This document shows positions 33,997-43,889 of a stretch of 64,000 bases of DNA, one piece after another. Origin of the DNA: Winogradskyella haliclonae (lineage in GTDB: Bacteria > Bacteroidota > Bacteroidia > Flavobacteriales > Flavobacteriaceae). Each line of letters begins with the position of its first letter. Position 1 is the stretch's first letter. The notes beneath the pieces were generated by a model, which saw nothing but the letters and a program-made list of their open reading frames with translations, was not told where the DNA came from and did no database searches. The position numbers and the translations under genes were made by a program. Location: assembly GCF_014635865.1 (NCBI RefSeq), contig NZ_BMDQ01000002.1, positions 124,001 through 188,000 on the forward strand. Reading direction: 5' to 3'.

Positions 33997-36957
33997 ATGC
34001 AGCGTATTACCCTCATTATATTTTTATTCTTTTCTTCTCTTAGTTTTTCGCAAGAGGACACACCAAACCCATTACTAACAGAAGATATTGAAGCTCAACA
34101 AAAGTGGGTTGACAGTGTCTATAATTCTATGACTGTAAAAGAGCGTATTGGACAATTGTTTATGGTTCAAGCGTTTTCTAATAAAGGATTTAAGCATGAA
34201 AATGAGATTGCAGCATTGGTAAAACAATACGGTATTGGAGGTGTTATTTATTCAAAAGGAGGTCCGACTCGCCAAGTAAAAATGAATAATAACTTACAAT
34301 CTGAGTCTAAAATCCCACTTTTAATAGGTATGGATGCAGAATGGGGTTTAAGTATGCGTTTAGATTCTACATATGCATTTCCTTGGAATATGACTTTAGG
34401 TGCAGTTTCTGATCATAAATTAGTTGAGCAAACAGGTTATCAAATAGGTGAGCACTGCAAGCGAGTCGGCGTGCATTTTAATTTTGCACCAGTAGTAGAT
34501 ATTAATACAAATCCAAAGAACCCAATCATTGGAAATCGCTCTTTTGGAGAAGATAAAGATAATGTTACTAGTAAAGCTTCAGCGTTTATGAAAGGCATGC
34601 AGTCGGCTGGTGTTTTGGCCAATGCCAAACATTTTCCTGGTCATGGCGATACAGATGTAGATTCTCATAAAACTTTACCGACAGTTAGTTTTACTAAAAA
34701 GCGAATTGACTCTGTAGAACTATATCCTTATAGAAAACTTATTAAAGAAGGACTCTCTAGTGTTATGGTGGCACATTTAAATATTCCAGAATTAGGAATT
34801 CAAAATGGATTGCCAACATCCTTATCCAAATATGTTGTAACAGATTTATTAAAAAAAGAACTAGGGTTTAAAGGTTTAATTTTTACAGATGCATTAACAA
34901 TGAAAGGCGCTGCAGACTTTGTTGAACCTGCAATAGATGGTGTAGCCAAGAAGAAGATGGATACACGTGGCGAAATAGATCTTATGGCTTTTAAAGCCGG
35001 TAATGATGTGATGCTAATGTCCGAAAATGTACCTAAGGGTATTGAAAAGATTTTTAAAGCATTTGAAAAAGGAGATATTTCTGAAGAGCGCTTGGCGCAT
35101 TCTGTTAAGAAGATATTAATGGCTAAATACAAAGTAGGACTTCAGGATTATAAACCTTTACCATATTATGGTGTTCATGGTGATATAAATAGAGTTGAAG
35201 ATGATGTATTATATGGAAAACTCTTCGAAGAAGCAATTACGGTCTTAAAAAATAAGAATAGCATTTTACCTTTACGAAATTTAGAGACTAAGAAGATAGC
35301 CTATGTAACATTGGGTGATGATAAAGGTTCTGATTTTTATAATGAATTAAAAAAATACACTAAGGTGCATAGAGTCTCTGCAGAAAGTTTGAATGATTTA
35401 TTAGAAAAACTTAAAAACTACAATACTGTTGTTATTGGTTTTCATAAATCAAATGCAAATCCATGGAAATCTTATAAGTTTTCTACTAAAGAGTTAACAT
35501 GGCTGTACGAGATTGCAAGGACAAATACAGTTGTACTTGATGTATTTGCAAGACCTTATGCATTAATGGATTTTAGTACTATTGAAAATATTGAAGCCGT
35601 TGTAATGAGTTATCAAAATAGTACCATTTCACAGCAAAAATCTGCTCAATTACTATTTGGAGCTATTGGAGTCAAAGGAAAGTTGCCAGTTTCTGCTGGG
35701 CAATATTTTCAATATGGACAAGGAGAAACATATAATGCACTTAATAATTTGTCATACGGATTACCTGAATCTGTTGGGGTAGATTCAAAACTATTGAATT
35801 TTAAATTAGATTCTATAGCAAACTATGCAGTTAATGAAAAAATGACGCCAGGTATTCAACTTTTAGTAGCAAGAAAAGGAAAGGTGATTTATAATAAAAA
35901 CTTTGGATATCATACATATTCAAAAAAGAACAAGGTAGACTTTGATGATGTTTATGATGTAGCATCTTTAACAAAGATTATGTCTACACTGCCTTTAATC
36001 ATGGAACTTCAAGAAAATAATGTACTGTCGTTAAATACAAAAATTTCAAAATTGCTTCCAGAATATAAAGGCACTAATAAAGAAAATATTACCATAAAGC
36101 AGATGCTGTCTCATTATGCACGTTTAAAACCTTGGATACCTTTTTACGCAAAAACACTAGATACGATTACTAAAAAGCCTTTAAAAAAATGGTATAGAAA
36201 TTCAAGAATTGGTGCATACAATGTAGAGGTAACAGATAATTTATTTATGCGTAAAGATTATAAAGATTCTATACATGATATTATTAAAGAAACAGGTTTG
36301 CTATCCACGCTTCGTTACAGATATAGTGATTTACCCTATTATATATTAAAAAAATATATAGAAAAATATCATGATAAAGGTTTGGATGAGCTGATTCAAG
36401 ACCATATATACCAATCTTTAGGTGCAAATTATACGACCTACAAACCAAGAGATAAATTCAGTTTAAAAGATATTGTACCTACTGAAGTAGACGATTATTT
36501 TCGGTATCAAAAAGTACACGGTTATGTGCATGATATGGGTGCAGCCATGCAAAATGGAGTAGGTGGTCATGCTGGTGTTTTTAGTAATGCAAATGATGTT
36601 GCAAAGTTGATGCAAATGTATTTGCAGAATGGCTTTTATGGAGGAAAGAGATATTTTAAGACTGAGACTCTAGCACAATTTACTAAATGCCATTATTGCC
36701 ACAGAGATAATAGGCGAGGTATAGGCTTCGATAAACCACAGTTAGGTGATGTTGGACCAACATGTGGTTGTATTTCAATGACAAGCTTTGGACATTCTGG
36801 ATTTACGGGAACTTATGCTTGGGCTGACCCAGAAGAAGAAATTGTATATGTCTTTTTAGCTAATAGAACTTATCCAAAAGCTGGTAAAAACAGATTATTG
36901 CGCGAGAATATTAGAACAGAAATTCAACGTTATATATACGAAGCCATCATAGATTAA
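33997..36957 (+). CDS. GH3 beta-N-acetylglucosaminidase-like enzyme fused to a serine beta-lactamase-fold domain
   Basis: 986 aa with a signal peptide ending SLSFS near residue 18. Residues about 35-370 are a family 3 glycoside hydrolase of the NagZ type: the motif KHFPGHGDT near residue 211, and FTDALTMKGA with the aspartate nucleophile. Residues about 380-580 form the GH3 C-terminal domain. From about 600 to the end lies a class C beta-lactamase/penicillin-binding-like domain with the serine-lysine pair in SLTK near residue 657, Y-S-D, and the late motif HSGFTG. The combination suggests cell-wall sugar and peptide trimming in the periplasm. A near-consensus -10 (TAGATTTA, 33970-33977) precedes it. 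Confidence 0.9.
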   Translation: MQRITLIIFLFFSSLSFSQEDTPNPLLTEDIEAQQKWVDSVYNSMTVKERIGQLFMVQAFSNKGFKHENEIAALVKQYGIGGVIYSKGGPTRQVKMNNNLQSESKIPLLIGMDAEWGLSMRLDSTYAFPWNMTLGAVSDHKLVEQTGYQIGEHCKRVGVHFNFAPVVDINTNPKNPIIGNRSFGEDKDNVTSKASAFMKGMQSAGVLANAKHFPGHGDTDVDSHKTLPTVSFTKKRIDSVELYPYRKLIKEGLSSVMVAHLNIPELGIQNGLPTSLSKYVVTDLLKKELGFKGLIFTDALTMKGAADFVEPAIDGVAKKKMDTRGEIDLMAFKAGNDVMLMSENVPKGIEKIFKAFEKGDISEERLAHSVKKILMAKYKVGLQDYKPLPYYGVHGDINRVEDDVLYGKLFEEAITVLKNKNSILPLRNLETKKIAYVTLGDDKGSDFYNELKKYTKVHRVSAESLNDLLEKLKNYNTVVIGFHKSNANPWKSYKFSTKELTWLYEIARTNTVVLDVFARPYALMDFSTIENIEAVVMSYQNSTISQQKSAQLLFGAIGVKGKLPVSAGQYFQYGQGETYNALNNLSYGLPESVGVDSKLLNFKLDSIANYAVNEKMTPGIQLLVARKGKVIYNKNFGYHTYSKKNKVDFDDVYDVASLTKIMSTLPLIMELQENNVLSLNTKISKLLPEYKGTNKENITIKQMLSHYARLKPWIPFYAKTLDTITKKPLKKWYRNSRIGAYNVEVTDNLFMRKDYKDSIHDIIKETGLLSTLRYRYSDLPYYILKKYIEKYHDKGLDELIQDHIYQSLGANYTTYKPRDKFSLKDIVPTEVDDYFRYQKVHGYVHDMGAAMQNGVGGHAGVFSNANDVAKLMQMYLQNGFYGGKRYFKTETLAQFTKCHYCHRDNRRGIGFDKPQLGDVGPTCGCISMTSFGHSGFTGTYAWADPEEEIVYVFLANRTYPKAGKNRLLRENIRTEIQRYIYEAIID

Positions 36958-37044
36958 AAGAGTTGTAATTATTCGTTAAAACTAACAAACTTCAAGCTTT
37001 ACTATTTCAAATCTTTTAATTTAGCTTAATATAATCAACACAAT

Positions 37045-38181
37045 ATGAAAATTGGAATTGTTTGCTATCCTACCTTTGGTGGTAGTGGCGTGGTGGCCAC
37101 CGAATTAGGCTTAGAATTATCTAAACGTGGACATGAAATACATTTTATTACCTATAAACAACCTGTACGCTTAGAATTGTTAAGTAAAAATGTACATTTT
37201 CATGAGGTGCACGTCCCTGAATATCCATTGTTTCATTACCAACCCTATGAATTGGCTTTATCAAGTAAGTTAGTAGATATGGTGAAATTGCATGGTATAG
37301 AATTACTGCATGTGCATTATGCGATTCCACATGCTTATGCCGCTTATATGGCACAGCAAATGTTGAAAGATGATGGTGTTTATGTGCCGATAGTTACAAC
37401 TTTGCACGGCACTGATATTACTTTGGTTGGTAGTCACCCTTTTTATAAGCCAGCGGTTACTTTTAGTATTAATAAGTCTGATGCTGTTACTTCAGTATCA
37501 GAAAGTTTAAAGCAAGATACACTGCGTTTGTTTGATATAAAAAATGAAATTGAAGTAGTACCAAACTTCATTGATATAGAGAAGCATCAACCAAATTTTA
37601 CAGACTGCCAGCGTAGTATGATGGCAACAGATGACGAGCTAATAATTACACACATAAGTAATTTCAGAGAAGTAAAAAACATACCAGATGTAATAAAGGT
37701 ATTTTATAACATTCAAAAAGAGATTCCAGCAAAATTAATGATGGTTGGTGAAGGACCAGAAAGAGAACCTGCAGAAAACTTAGTGAAGCATTTAGGTATT
37801 AGTAACAAGGTTGTTTTCTTTGGAAATAGTAATGAAATAGATAGAATCTTATGTTTTAGTGATTTATTTCTGTTGCCCTCGCAGACCGAGAGTTTTGGAC
37901 TTGCTGCGCTTGAAGCAATGGCATCAAGCGTTCCTGTTGTATCTTCTAATTCTGGTGGGCTTTCTGAAGTAAATAAAGATGGTTACTCAGGGTATTTAAG
38001 TGATGTTGGAAATGTAGAGGAAATGACTAGAAATGCTCTTAAAATACTTCGAAATAAAGAAACATTACTTGTATTTAAAGCTAATGCTAAAGCTCAATCT
38101 CTAAACTTCGATTTGCATGCTATTGTGCCAAAATATGAAGCGATATATGAGAAAACATTGTCTGAGTATTTAGTAAAATAA
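37045..38181 (+). CDS. bshA: N-acetyl-alpha-D-glucosaminyl L-malate synthase BshA
   Basis: A 378-aa GT-B glycosyltransferase that joins GlcNAc from UDP-GlcNAc to L-malate, the first step of bacillithiol synthesis. The BshA signature is MKIGIVCYPTFGGSGVVATE, with HVHYAIPHAYAA near residue 93 and TTLHGTDITLVG near 117. The donor-site motif is TESFGLAALEAMA near residue 281. The presence of BshA implies that this organism uses bacillithiol as a main low-molecular-weight thiol. It ends at a strong terminator. Confidence 0.95.
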   Translation: MKIGIVCYPTFGGSGVVATELGLELSKRGHEIHFITYKQPVRLELLSKNVHFHEVHVPEYPLFHYQPYELALSSKLVDMVKLHGIELLHVHYAIPHAYAAYMAQQMLKDDGVYVPIVTTLHGTDITLVGSHPFYKPAVTFSINKSDAVTSVSESLKQDTLRLFDIKNEIEVVPNFIDIEKHQPNFTDCQRSMMATDDELIITHISNFREVKNIPDVIKVFYNIQKEIPAKLMMVGEGPEREPAENLVKHLGISNKVVFFGNSNEIDRILCFSDLFLLPSQTESFGLAALEAMASSVPVVSSNSGGLSEVNKDGYSGYLSDVGNVEEMTRNALKILRNKETLLVFKANAKAQSLNFDLHAIVPKYEAIYEKTLSEYLVK

Positions 38182-38210
38182 AAAAAGCCATCTATCAAAG
38201 ATGGCTTTTT
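38182..38210 (+). terminator. Terminator after bshA
   Basis: A 12-bp stem (AAAAAGCCATCT with AGATGGCTTTTT), a 5-base loop ATCAA and a T run. It is symmetric, so it could also stop transcripts of the convergent beta-barrel gene. Confidence 0.87.
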
Positions 38211-38229
38211 TTATAGACTTTATAGGTGC

Positions 38230-38706
38230 TTAAAATTGATATCTAATACCTAATGCAATATCAAAGTTTGTATCGTCATTGAAATCCCCAAAACTAATTT
38301 CAGGTCTAAAATCTAAGGATATTAAAAGTGGTATATCAAAATCATATTCAATACCAACGTCCCCAGCAATAAAGAAAAAAGTTTCGCTATCGTTAATTGG
38401 TGCATCAAAATCATAAGATCCTACGCCACCACCAGCACCTGCATACCAGTTAAAACCGCCGTCTATGTTCCATACCCATTGGTAAATTCCTGCGAGTTTA
38501 AAACCGTCAAAGTCATCACCAGTTCTCCAGCCCAAGTCTAGTTCTAATCGATTATTATCACCCAATGCACGTTGATAAGAAATTTCAGCACCAAGACCAT
38601 CACTATCGCCAAGACGTAATCCAATGGCGTTGTCAGAAATGCTTTGCGCGTTTGTAAATAATAGGCACCCAATTATTGCAAATGCCGAGAAAACAAATTT
38701 TTTCAT
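38230..38706 (-). CDS. Outer-membrane beta-barrel protein
   Basis: 158 aa with a signal peptide ending FTNAQ near residue 20. The mature part alternates polar and hydrophobic residues in about eight short strands (IGLRLGDSDG, AEISYQRAL, NRLELDLGW, FFFIAGDVGIEYDF) and ends in IRYQF, a C-terminal aromatic typical of outer-membrane barrels. It has no OmpA peptidoglycan-binding domain. The function is unknown. It is transcribed from its own TATTTTTG promoter. Confidence 0.83.
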   Translation of the reverse strand: MKKFVFSAFAIIGCLLFTNAQSISDNAIGLRLGDSDGLGAEISYQRALGDNNRLELDLGWRTGDDFDGFKLAGIYQWVWNIDGGFNWYAGAGGGVGSYDFDAPINDSETFFFIAGDVGIEYDFDIPLLISLDFRPEISFGDFNDDTNFDIALGIRYQF

Positions 38707-38741
38707 AATGTATCGTTTTTTAATGATTTCCTTTTATTCTT

Positions 38742-38749
38742 CAAAAATA
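38742..38749 (-). promoter_or_regulatory. -10 element TATTTTTG upstream of the beta-barrel gene
   Basis: A TAnnTTTG match on the minus strand, 35 bases upstream of the ATG at 38706. Confidence 0.5.
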
Positions 38750-38765
38750 ACGCCAAAAATCAATT

Positions 38766-38773
38766 TATATTTG
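38766..38773 (+). promoter_or_regulatory. -10 element TATATTTG upstream of the FAD/Fe-S gene
   Basis: A TAnnTTTG match 45 bases before the ATG at 38819, back to back with the divergent -10 at 38742-38749. Confidence 0.45.
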
Positions 38774-38818
38774 TAAATATTGATAGTTTTATAAACTAAA
38801 TTAAGTATAATTAAGTTA

Positions 38819-41743
38819 ATGACTCAAGCTTTAAGCTTCTTAAAATCTAATTTTCAGGGAGATATCTATTATGACGATTTGATGCGGAAAATTTATGCTA
38901 CTGATGCTTCAGTATATAAAATCCTTCCAATTGCTGTTGCAGTTCCAAAAACTATAGCAGATATAAAGAAATTAATAATTTTCGCGAATAACTATAATAC
39001 ATCTTTAATACCCAGAACAGCAGGTACATCATTGGCTGGTCAATGTGTTGGAAATGGTATCGTCGTTGATGTTTCAAAACATTTTAATGGAATAGTTAAT
39101 CTAAATTCTGAAGACAAAACAATCACTGTTCAACCAGGTGTTGTAAGAGATGAGTTAAATAATTATTTAAAGCCTTTCGGATTGTTTTTTGGACCAAACA
39201 CATCTACATCTAATCGTTGCATGATTGGTGGTATGGTTGGTAATAATTCTTCTGGTACAACTTCAATTCAATATGGTGTAACTAGAGATAAAGTTTTAAG
39301 TCTAAAAACTATCTTAAGCGATGGAAGTGAAGTCGAATTTAAACCTATTTCAAAAGAAGAATTTCATGGTAAATTGAATCTTGATAACCTTGAAGGGAAG
39401 ATATATAATGCAATTTACACTCAATTAAAAAACAAGGATATTCAGCGACAAATCGGTGAAAACTACCCCAAACCTCAAATTCATCGCCGCAATACAGGTT
39501 ATGCTATTGACGAGTTAATTAAAAATGAAGTTTTTAATGATAGCAATGAAACCTTCAATATGTGTAAATTACTATCAGGGAGTGAAGGAACATTGGCTTT
39601 TACTACAGAGGTTACATTACAATTAGATAATTTACCACCAAATAAAAATGCAATTGTTGCATTCCATTATATAAGTATAGAAAATTGTATGAAATCTGTA
39701 GAACATGTAATGAAGCATAACCTGCATACATGTGAAATGATGGATGATACCATTTTAAATCTTACAAAACATAACAAGACTCAGCAAAGCAATAGACGAT
39801 TTATTGAAGGTGATCCAGTTGCAATTTTAATGTGTGAGCTTAAGTCAAATACGGAGGAAGATCTCAATACCAAAATAATGTCTCTTATTGAAACTACCGA
39901 GAGACTTAATTTAAGTTATGCTTCACCTATTTTAAGAGGAAAAGACATAGAAAAAGCAATGGAACTTCGCAAAGCAGGCTTAGGTCTTTTGGGCAACATG
40001 ATAGGTGATAAAAAAGCCGTTGCATGTATAGAAGATACCGCAGTAGCTTTAGAAGATTTAGATAATTTTATTTCCGAATTTACAAGTTTAATGAAGTCTT
40101 ATGACCAAGATGCTGTCTATTATGCTCATGCCGGTGCTGGTGAAATTCATTTACGACCAATATTGAATTTAAAGAAAAAAGAAGATGTACAATTATTTCG
40201 AAAAATAACTACAGATGTTGCACATTTGGTTAAGGCATATAATGGTTCAATGTCTGGCGAACATGGCGATGGTATTGTCAGAGCAGAATTTATTCCGTTG
40301 ATGATTGGCTATGAGAATTTTCAAATTTTAAAACAAATTAAATCTGCTTTTGACCCAAATAACATCTTCAATCCAGGAAAGATTGTTGATGCACTGCCAA
40401 TGGATAAAAACCTTAGGTATGAAGTTGACAGAATAGAGCCAGAAGTAACAACAGTTTTAGATTTTTCAGCATCTCAAGGCATTCTTCGTGAAGCTGAAAA
40501 ATGTAATGGGTCCGGTGATTGTCGTAAACTTCCTGAGTTTGGCGGAACTATGTGCCCAAGTTACAGAGCCACTCGAAATGAAAAAGACACTACTAGAGCA
40601 AGAGCAAATGCTCTACGCGATTTTTTAACAACTTCAGATAAAGCAAATAAATTTAACCATAAAGAATTAAAAGAAGTTTTTGATTTATGCTTAAGTTGTA
40701 AAGCGTGTTCTAGTGAATGTCCAAGTAGTGTTGATGTTGCCAATCTTAAAGCGGAATTTCAATATCAGTATCAAAGTGCAAATGGCTATAAATTCAAGGA
40801 TAAGTTTTTTGCGAAATCTACGCGATATAATAAGATAGCTTCAAGAGTCCCAAGATTTTATAATTTTTTATTCCAAAATAAATTTACTTCACAATTAATA
40901 AAAAAGGTTATAGGCATACATACTAGAAGAAGTCTTCCTAAAATAACAGAAGCTTTTAGTTCAATTCATGCAGTGAATCTTTGGATTGATAGTTCATTAC
41001 CATTTAAAAACCAAGAAAAGATAATTTATCTATTTGTAGATGAGTTTACTAATTATTTAGAATCGAACATTGCTGAAGACGCAAAATTACTTCTAGAGTG
41101 TTTAGGCTATAATGTCATTGCCTATTCTAAGTTCGAAAGCGGCCGCTCATTTTTGTCAAAAGGTTTTTTAAAAGAAGCCAAAGATTTAGCGAATAAAAAT
41201 GTATCAATTTTTAGAGATTTGATAACAAAAGACACTCCTTTAATTGGCATTGAGCCTTCAGCAATATTAACCTTTAGAGATGAATATATTAAACTTGCTG
41301 ATGATAAAGCATCAGCAAAATTAATAGCAAAAAATACATTTTTGATTGAAGAATTTATTCAACAAGAAATTGAGTTGGGGAATATTACTTCTGAACAATT
41401 CACTAAAGAATCGAAAACCATTAAGTTTCATGGGCATTGCCATCAAAAGGCTTTGACTAATCAGAAGTCTAGTTTTGATATTCTGAATTTACCTGAAAAT
41501 TATAAGGTAACCATAATTCCGAGTGGATGCTGTGGTATGGCTGGTAGTTTTGGTTACGAAAAAGACAAATATGAAGTTAGCATGCAAATAGGTGAACAAA
41601 CACTTTTTCCAGCTGTCCGTAAAGCATCGACAGAAACTATTATTTCTGCAAATGGAACAAGTTGTCGTCATCAAATAAAAGATGGTACAGGAGTAGTTTC
41701 AAAGCATCCAATAACAATACTTAAAGAAGCTTTAGTTTACTAA
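38819..41743 (+). CDS. FAD-linked 2-hydroxyacid dehydrogenase fused to Fe-S/CCG domains
   Basis: 974 aa, soluble. Residues about 30-240 are an FAD-binding (PCMH/GlcD-type) domain with PRTAGTSLAGQCVG and GMVGNNSSGTTS. Residues about 260-520 are the FAD oxidase C-terminal domain with HAGAGEIHLRP and SGEHGDGIVRAEF. Then come cysteine clusters CNGSGDC and CLSCKACSSECP for [4Fe-4S] centres, and a CCG-type domain near the C-terminus with GHCHQKAL and SGCCGMAG. This layout matches the YdiJ/D-2-hydroxyglutarate or D-lactate dehydrogenase group, which oxidises a D-2-hydroxyacid. The exact substrate cannot be read from the sequence. Confidence 0.92.
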   Translation: MTQALSFLKSNFQGDIYYDDLMRKIYATDASVYKILPIAVAVPKTIADIKKLIIFANNYNTSLIPRTAGTSLAGQCVGNGIVVDVSKHFNGIVNLNSEDKTITVQPGVVRDELNNYLKPFGLFFGPNTSTSNRCMIGGMVGNNSSGTTSIQYGVTRDKVLSLKTILSDGSEVEFKPISKEEFHGKLNLDNLEGKIYNAIYTQLKNKDIQRQIGENYPKPQIHRRNTGYAIDELIKNEVFNDSNETFNMCKLLSGSEGTLAFTTEVTLQLDNLPPNKNAIVAFHYISIENCMKSVEHVMKHNLHTCEMMDDTILNLTKHNKTQQSNRRFIEGDPVAILMCELKSNTEEDLNTKIMSLIETTERLNLSYASPILRGKDIEKAMELRKAGLGLLGNMIGDKKAVACIEDTAVALEDLDNFISEFTSLMKSYDQDAVYYAHAGAGEIHLRPILNLKKKEDVQLFRKITTDVAHLVKAYNGSMSGEHGDGIVRAEFIPLMIGYENFQILKQIKSAFDPNNIFNPGKIVDALPMDKNLRYEVDRIEPEVTTVLDFSASQGILREAEKCNGSGDCRKLPEFGGTMCPSYRATRNEKDTTRARANALRDFLTTSDKANKFNHKELKEVFDLCLSCKACSSECPSSVDVANLKAEFQYQYQSANGYKFKDKFFAKSTRYNKIASRVPRFYNFLFQNKFTSQLIKKVIGIHTRRSLPKITEAFSSIHAVNLWIDSSLPFKNQEKIIYLFVDEFTNYLESNIAEDAKLLLECLGYNVIAYSKFESGRSFLSKGFLKEAKDLANKNVSIFRDLITKDTPLIGIEPSAILTFRDEYIKLADDKASAKLIAKNTFLIEEFIQQEIELGNITSEQFTKESKTIKFHGHCHQKALTNQKSSFDILNLPENYKVTIIPSGCCGMAGSFGYEKDKYEVSMQIGEQTLFPAVRKASTETIISANGTSCRHQIKDGTGVVSKHPITILKEALVY

Positions 41744-41752
41744 TTCTATAAA

Positions 41753-42586
41753 TTATGGCTGCTCAACAATAGTAATTGCAGCAATTAAATCTTTTGTGTT
41801 CATATCCTTTAATTCTTCATCAGGAATAAAAGGAATCAACTTGTTATTTGTGTAATTATATAATTTCCAGCGTTTTAACCGGTATTCTAATGCCGTGAAA
41901 TTTTCAACCCAATCACCAGAATTTAAATAAGTAGTTGAACCTTTTGAATTAGACTTTACTTTAATTGTTGGTTGGTGAATATGACCACATATAACATAAT
42001 CATAGCCATTCTCTATTGCCAAATCAGACGCAGTTTTTTCAAAATCACCAATATATTTTACTGCACTTTTTACATTATTTTTTATTTTCTGTGAAAATGA
42101 ATAGCGTTCTTTACCGCGTTTTTGTAAATACCAATTAATCCAACGGTTTAAAACAATGAGCATATCATAGCCCCAACCGCCAAGTTTGGCAATCCATTTT
42201 GCTTTTTGGATTGAAACATCAAAAACATCACCATGAAAAATCCATGCTTTTTTTCCATCTAGTTCAAGTAACAATTTGTTAACAATAGTGATGTTTCCAA
42301 TTTCTGTATCCGTAAACTTACGAAGCATTTCGTCATGATTGCCTGTTACATAACTGACTTTTGTACCATTAGCTGAAAAGTTCATAATTTTCTTTATCAC
42401 TTTTAAATGCGCCTTTGGAAAGTACCTTTTTTTAAACTGCCATATATCAATAATATCGCCATTAAGAACAAGGTGTTTCGGTTCAATGCTATTTAAATAG
42501 TTTAATAATTTTTTAGCATTGCAGCCATAAGTGCCAAGATGCACATCAGAGATAACAACAATATCTAGCTTTCGTTTCAAGTTCAA
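41753..42586 (-). CDS. UDP-2,3-diacylglucosamine diphosphatase-like metallophosphoesterase
   Basis: 277 aa of the calcineurin-like phosphoesterase fold. The metal motifs are in order: SDVHLG (residues 12-17), NGDIID, GNHDEML, HGDVFD and CGHIHQP. The spacing and the WQFKKRYFP stretch resemble LpxH-type enzymes of Bacteroidota, which hydrolyse UDP-diacyl-GlcN in lipid A synthesis. Membrane association would be through surface helices. An LptD gene in the same window fits an LPS-making cell. It converges on the FAD/Fe-S gene with a nine-base gap. Confidence 0.85.
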   Translation of the reverse strand: MNLKRKLDIVVISDVHLGTYGCNAKKLLNYLNSIEPKHLVLNGDIIDIWQFKKRYFPKAHLKVIKKIMNFSANGTKVSYVTGNHDEMLRKFTDTEIGNITIVNKLLLELDGKKAWIFHGDVFDVSIQKAKWIAKLGGWGYDMLIVLNRWINWYLQKRGKERYSFSQKIKNNVKSAVKYIGDFEKTASDLAIENGYDYVICGHIHQPTIKVKSNSKGSTTYLNSGDWVENFTALEYRLKRWKLYNYTNNKLIPFIPDEELKDMNTKDLIAAITIVEQP

Positions 42587-42771
42587 ACCACTACATTTAA
42601 CAGTGCAAATAACTTGTACTTATATGACTTAATAGTTAATAGACAATTAACTGTTATTAAGGGAATTGTTATTAAAGTGTTATGTAAATCAAACGCTAAA
42701 GCTTCTATAAAATATAAAATGTGCTTTTGTTTCTGTGAGATTACAATTACATTAGCATAAAATAAATATTG
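42587..42771. other. Divergent spacer between the LpxH-like gene and aroC
   Basis: 185 bp with no coding frame. It contains an AT-rich inverted repeat (ATAGTTAAT at 42632-42640 and ATTAACTGT at 42646-42654). I see no clean TAnnTTTG box for either flanking gene. Confidence 0.4.
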
Positions 42772-43836
42772 ATGGCAGGAAATTCCTTTGGAAAGTTATT
42801 TAAACTTACCACTTTTGGTGAGTCTCATGGCCTAGCAATTGGCGGCATCATTGATGGTTGTCCTGCAGGAATAAAATTAGATTTTGAAGCTATTCAAAAT
42901 GAAATGGATCGTCGTAAACCTGGGCAATCAAAAATCGTTACACAACGCAAAGAACCAGATACTGTAGAATTTTATTCAGGTATTTTTGAAGGACAAACGA
43001 CAGGAACTCCAATTGGCTTTGTAATTAAGAACACTAATCAAAAATCAAAAGACTATTCGCATATAAAAGATGTGTATCGCCCTAGCCATGCAGATTACAC
43101 CTATGATAAAAAATATGGTGTACGCGATTATCGTGGTGGTGGACGCAGCTCAGCTCGCGAAACGGCATGTAGAGTGGTAGCTGGTGCTATTGCAAAGCAG
43201 TTTTTATCTCAAATAACTATTAATGCATTTACATCATCGGTTGGGGATATATTTATCGATAAGCCTTATCAAGATTTAGACTTTAACAAGATTGAATCTA
43301 ATATTATTCGTTGCCCTGATGAAACTTCAGCAGAAAAGATGATAGCTAAAGTTCAGGAAATAAAGAAGCAAGGTGATACCATTGGAGGTACAATTACCTG
43401 TGTGATTCAGAATGTACCAGCTGGTTTGGGAGAACCAGTTTTTGATAAGTTGCATGCAGAGCTAGGTAAGGCTATGTTATCTATAAATGCGGTTAAAGGT
43501 TTTGAATACGGTAGTGGTTTTTGCGGGGCTAAAATGCAAGGTAGTGAGCATAACGATAAGTTTAATGAAGACGGAAGTACTCAAACCAACTTATCTGGTG
43601 GCGTACAAGGTGGTATTAGTAACGGAATGGATGTTTATTTTCGAGTTGCATTCAAACCTGTTGCAACAACATTACAAAAACAAGAAACTATAAATAGCAA
43701 AGGCGAAACAGTCGAAATGCAAGGTAAAGGCCGTCATGACCCATGTGTAGTTCCTAGAGCTGTACCTATTGTTGAAGCTATGGCTGCATTAGTTTTGGCT
43801 GATTATATATTGTTAGACAGAATTAGTAGGGTATAA
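42772..43836 (+). CDS. aroC: Chorismate synthase
   Basis: 354 aa from the ATG at 42772 (a TTG directly upstream is not needed). It makes chorismate from EPSP with reduced FMN, the last common step of aromatic synthesis. Signatures are [21 protein letters not shown] at the N-terminus (H20), RPSHADYTY near residue 103, [18 protein letters not shown] near 125, and [18 protein letters not shown] near the end. The AsmA-like gene follows after 53 bases, probably on the same transcript. Confidence 0.97.
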   Translation: MAGNSFGKLFKLTTFGESHGLAIGGIIDGCPAGIKLDFEAIQNEMDRRKPGQSKIVTQRKEPDTVEFYSGIFEGQTTGTPIGFVIKNTNQKSKDYSHIKDVYRPSHADYTYDKKYGVRDYRGGGRSSARETACRVVAGAIAKQFLSQITINAFTSSVGDIFIDKPYQDLDFNKIESNIIRCPDETSAEKMIAKVQEIKKQGDTIGGTITCVIQNVPAGLGEPVFDKLHAELGKAMLSINAVKGFEYGSGFCGAKMQGSEHNDKFNEDGSTQTNLSGGVQGGISNGMDVYFRVAFKPVATTLQKQETINSKGETVEMQGKGRHDPCVVPRAVPIVEAMAALVLADYILLDRISRV

Positions 43837-43889
43837 GTATTCTACAATAAAATCTGACATTCATGTCTTGAAGCGCTATTTAGCTTAAT

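Noticed and set aside
34800..35132. 110-codon minus-strand frame inside the GH3 fusion
   Set aside because: A shadow of the GH3 coding sequence.
42629..42660. AT-rich inverted repeat upstream of the LpxH-like gene and aroC
   Set aside because: Short, A/T only apart from a few bases, and with wobble pairing; likely in such AT-rich DNA by chance.
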